A DNA stretch of 8,079 nt from Verrucomicrobia bacterium UBA3214 (GTDB lineage Bacteria > Verrucomicrobiota > Kiritimatiellia > RFP12 > UBA1067): positions 985-9,063 of the forward strand of contig DEWI01000031.1 of assembly GCA_002363575.1 (NCBI GenBank). The letters run 5' to 3'. Of this stretch, positions 6,014 to 8,079 are shown piece after piece. Every line of letters starts with the position of its first letter. Positions within the stretch are counted from its first letter, which is position 1. The notes under the pieces were generated by a model. The model did no database searches, had not been told where the DNA came from, and saw nothing but the letters and a program-made list of their open reading frames with translations. The position numbers were made by a program, and so were the translations under genes.

Positions 6014-6120
6014 AAGATCGTTTGGCGTTCCCTTGCCTGTATGCACCGCCTACGATACTGAACGGAGAAGATTCCCGGCCGCCCGGCCTTTTTCGTCTGC
6101 ACGAAGCGCGCGCCGCGCGC

Positions 6121-8079
6121 TCAGAGCTTCATCCTCCCAAGCGGTTGAATATTGATTTCCGGGCTCAATTCCTGGAAGGAGAGCACGGGAAGCTCGTAAT
6201 AGTCCTTTTCGATCATCTTTCTGAAATAGCGCCGGATATCGACGGAAACGATGACGACAGGCTTCTGCGGAATCTTCGCCAGATCGCCGATCGTGCGCTT
6301 CACGACGGCGAGGATGGAGCGGACCGTCGCCGGATCCATTGCAAGGTACGATCCGCCGGAAGTCTGGCGGACGGATTTGCGGATCTTCTCTTCGAGCGTG
6401 GGGTCGAGCAGATACGCCGCCACGATATTCTGTCCGCCGGAGAATTTGTAGGAAATGTAGCGCGAGAGCGAAGATCGGACGTATTCGACCAGCAGCACCG
6501 CATCCTTCTCCTTCTGCCCCCACTCGATGAGCGTCTGCGTTATCCGCTTCAAATCGCGTATCGAAATTCCCTCCTGGACGAGGCGCTGGAAGACATCTGT
6601 AATCTTCTGGAGCGGAAGAACGCGCTGGACTTCGCGGACAAGCTCGGCGGCATCCTTCTCCATATGGTCGAACAGGAGGCGGGTTTCCTGAAGCGAAAGG
6701 AACTCGTGGGCATAGCGCCGAAGAACGCCGGAGAGGTGGTACGTCAAAACGCCGCTCAGCTCGAGATAGCGGATTCCCGCTTCTTCAAGCTTGGTCTTGT
6801 CCTCTTCCTTCACCCAGCACGTCTCGTAGCCGGAAAGGAAACGGCGGCCGGTCTCGAAGGAAATTCCGGTGGCGGAAAGATTCTCCGGCTCTTCGAGCGC
6901 GAATACGAAGCCCGGACGCAGCGCGCCCTCGGAGACGGGGACTTCATTTACGAGCAGGCGGTACTTCCCGTCTTTCATCGCAAGATTGAGCGAAAGATTT
7001 ATTCCCGGGAACGGCACGCCGAGATCGTGGTAGAGCGCACGCCGTATATCCATGATATTGTCGTTCAGCACTTCGTACGACAGGGCGGTGCGGATATCGG
7101 CGTCGATATCGACCATCAACGGCGTGACCATGGCGAAATCGTCGCCATCCTTCTTCTTCGGGCGCGGCTTGGCGCCTTCGGAAGGCGCTGCGGCGGCGAG
7201 CGGGTCTTCCCCCTTCGCGGCGCGCTCAGCGGCGAGCTTCGCCTTTTTCACGAGGCTCCAGCCAACGGCGGCCACGCCAGCGGCAAGTCCGAAAAGCTGA
7301 ATCTTCGGGAAGCCGGGAATGAGACCTATGAAGGCGATCATCAGCGCGCCTAGCAGAATCGCCTTAGGCTGCGCGAAGAACTGGTTTATGATATCCTGGC
7401 CGAGAGGCTTGTTGTCGATATCGCCTACGCGCGTGACGATGACGCCGGCGGTGATAGAGACGAGAAGAGCCGGAATCTGCGAAACGAGGCCGTCGCCGAT
7501 CGTCAGAATGCCGTACTTCGTCACGGCCCAGCCGACTTCCTTGCCGTTCATGAACACGCCGACGCATATGCCGCCGATGATGTTTATCGACGTCATTATC
7601 AAGCCGGCGATCGCGTCGCCCTTGACGAACTTCATCGCACCATCCATGGCGCCGTAGAGCTGGGATTCCTTGGCGAGTTCCGTGCGGCGCTCACGGGCGG
7701 TTTCCTGGTCGATGGCGCCGGCGCGCATATCCGCGTCGATGGACATCTGCTTGCCGGGCATGGCGTCGAGCGTGAAGCGCGCAGCGACTTCCGAGACACG
7801 TTCGGCGCCCTTGGCGATCACGACGAACTGGACTATGGTTATAATAAGGAAGATGACCGCGCCGACGACGAAGTTGCCGCCGACTACGAAATTGCCGAAT
7901 GTATAGATGATTTCGCCCGCGTCGGCCTTGAGAAGGATCAGACGGGTCGTAGTGACATTGAGCGCGAGGCGGAAGAGCGTCGTGAAGAGCAGCATCGACG
8001 GGAAGGTGGAGAATGCAAGCGCCCTCGGCAGATACAGCGAGAGCATCAGCATCACCGTCGAAATCATGATATTCGTCGC
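6121..8079 (-). CDS. sctV: SctV, export gate protein (YscV/LcrD, FHIPEP family; 5' end cut by window edge)
   Basis: Largest export-apparatus protein; a nonamer in the inner membrane whose cytoplasmic ring receives chaperone-substrate complexes and couples export to the proton motive force. The frame is open from the window edge, giving 652 residues of about 690-710; roughly the first 45 are missing. In fragment numbering: the family signature RLALNVTTTR (37-46), a membrane helix FVVGAVIFLIITIVQFVVIA (70-89), the conserved loop DAMPGKQMSIDAD (105-117) and ESQLYGAMDGA, further helices near 155-175, 191-218 and 240-277 (including TIGDGLVSQIPALL), a charged Ala/Lys linker (278-315), and the cytoplasmic domain (316-652) ending GRMKL. 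The sequence is much closer to YscV than to flagellar FlhA. An ATG at 8067 is internal, not the true start. sctD follows after 138 nt. Confidence 0.97.
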   Translation of the reverse strand, partial: ATNIMISTVMLMLSLYLPRALAFSTFPSMLLFTTLFRLALNVTTTRLILLKADAGEIIYTFGNFVVGGNFVVGAVIFLIITIVQFVVIAKGAERVSEVAARFTLDAMPGKQMSIDADMRAGAIDQETARERRTELAKESQLYGAMDGAMKFVKGDAIAGLIMTSINIIGGICVGVFMNGKEVGWAVTKYGILTIGDGLVSQIPALLVSITAGVIVTRVGDIDNKPLGQDIINQFFAQPKAILLGALMIAFIGLIPGFPKIQLFGLAAGVAAVGWSLVKKAKLAAERAAKGEDPLAAAAPSEGAKPRPKKKDGDDFAMVTPLMVDIDADIRTALSYEVLNDNIMDIRRALYHDLGVPFPGINLSLNLAMKDGKYRLLVNEVPVSEGALRPGFVFALEEPENLSATGISFETGRRFLSGYETCWVKEEDKTKLEEAGIRYLELSGVLTYHLSGVLRRYAHEFLSLQETRLLFDHMEKDAAELVREVQRVLPLQKITDVFQRLVQEGISIRDLKRITQTLIEWGQKEKDAVLLVEYVRSSLSRYISYKFSGGQNIVAAYLLDPTLEEKIRKSVRQTSGGSYLAMDPATVRSILAVVKRTIGDLAKIPQKPVVIVSVDIRRYFRKMIEKDYYELPVLSFQELSPEINIQPLGRMKL

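Larger units (their letters stand above)
5983..6120 (-). promoter_or_regulatory. Spacer between sctV and sctD with stem-loops and a possible promoter
   Basis: The only sizeable non-coding interval (138 nt). On the mRNA strand, directly after the sctV stop, come a GCGCGC-GGC-GCGCGC stem-loop (6106-6120) and a TTCGT-GCAG-ACGAA stem-loop (6092-6105), with no gap between them, then a GGCC-GGGC-GGCC element (6077-6088). None is followed by a T tract in the direction of transcription, so they are not a standard terminator; they may stabilise the sctV 3' end or attenuate read-through. Nearer sctD is a tandem repeat (6000-6013) and a weak -10-like TAGATA (5989-5994). All function here is inferred. 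Confidence 0.4.

Noticed and set aside
6075..6093. GC-rich palindrome followed by TTTTT on the plus strand, resembling an intrinsic terminator
   Set aside because: The stem is only about 4 bp, no plus-strand gene ends there, and in the direction of the operon the T tract becomes an A tract before the stem, so it cannot terminate the sct transcript in the usual way.
6004..7353. Plus-strand reading frame (449 codons) opposite the sctV 3' half
   Set aside because: Antisense to the highly conserved SctV; the translation carries no recognisable motif.
6121..8079. Flagellar FlhA instead of SctV
   Set aside because: The neighbours are injectisome-only genes (needle, SctK, lipoprotein SctJ) and the sequence is much closer to YscV/LcrD than to FlhA.

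Overview
The window is one densely packed stretch of a type III secretion system (T3SS, injectisome) operon. Every gene I can support lies on the minus strand, so transcription runs from the right edge (8079) to the left edge (1). In transcription order the genes are: sctV (export gate; 5' end missing), sctD (inner-membrane ring), an 80-residue sctE-like co-chaperone, sctF (needle), an sctG-like TPR needle chaperone, sctI (inner rod), sctJ (ring lipoprotein), a 113-residue YscY-like TPR protein, sctK (sorting platform), sctL (ATPase stator) and sctN (ATPase; 3' end missing). No plus-strand gene, RNA gene, mobile element or CRISPR array is visible. The long plus-strand reading frames are antisense shadows of the GC-rich genes.

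The system is of the Ysc type (Yersinia/Pseudomonas-like). The SctN P-loop and catalytic region and the SctV sequence look closest to YscN and YscV as I remember them, and the order D-E-F-G-I-J-K-L repeats that of the Yersinia virC operon. Differences from Yersinia are: sctV directly upstream of sctD, sctN directly downstream of sctL, no yscH/yopR between G and I, and a YscY-like gene inserted between J and K. The expected partners SctC, O, P, Q, R, S, T, U and X are not here and should lie outside the window.

Junctions are tight: 13-nt overlap D/E, 49-nt gap E-F, 1-nt overlap F/G (TGATG), 8-nt overlap G/I, 27-nt gap I-J, 25-nt gap J-Y, 13-nt overlap Y/K, 10-nt overlap K/L, 5-nt gap L-N. The exception is a 138-nt spacer between sctV and sctD. 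It carries back-to-back stem-loops, a tandem 7-bp repeat and a possible promoter, and sctD has no visible Shine-Dalgarno sequence.

Together the products cover much of an injectisome: the export gate (V), the inner-membrane rings (D, J), the rod and needle (I, F), needle-subunit chaperones (E, G), and the cytosolic platform and motor (K, L, N). The organism is a high-GC, double-membraned bacterium. The lineage cannot be fixed from this window. The divergent small proteins and rearranged order suggest something outside the classical Yersinia/Pseudomonas group, and Verrucomicrobiota/Lentisphaerota-type bacteria are one low-confidence possibility. This is a divergent member of a known machine, not an undescribed kind of system.
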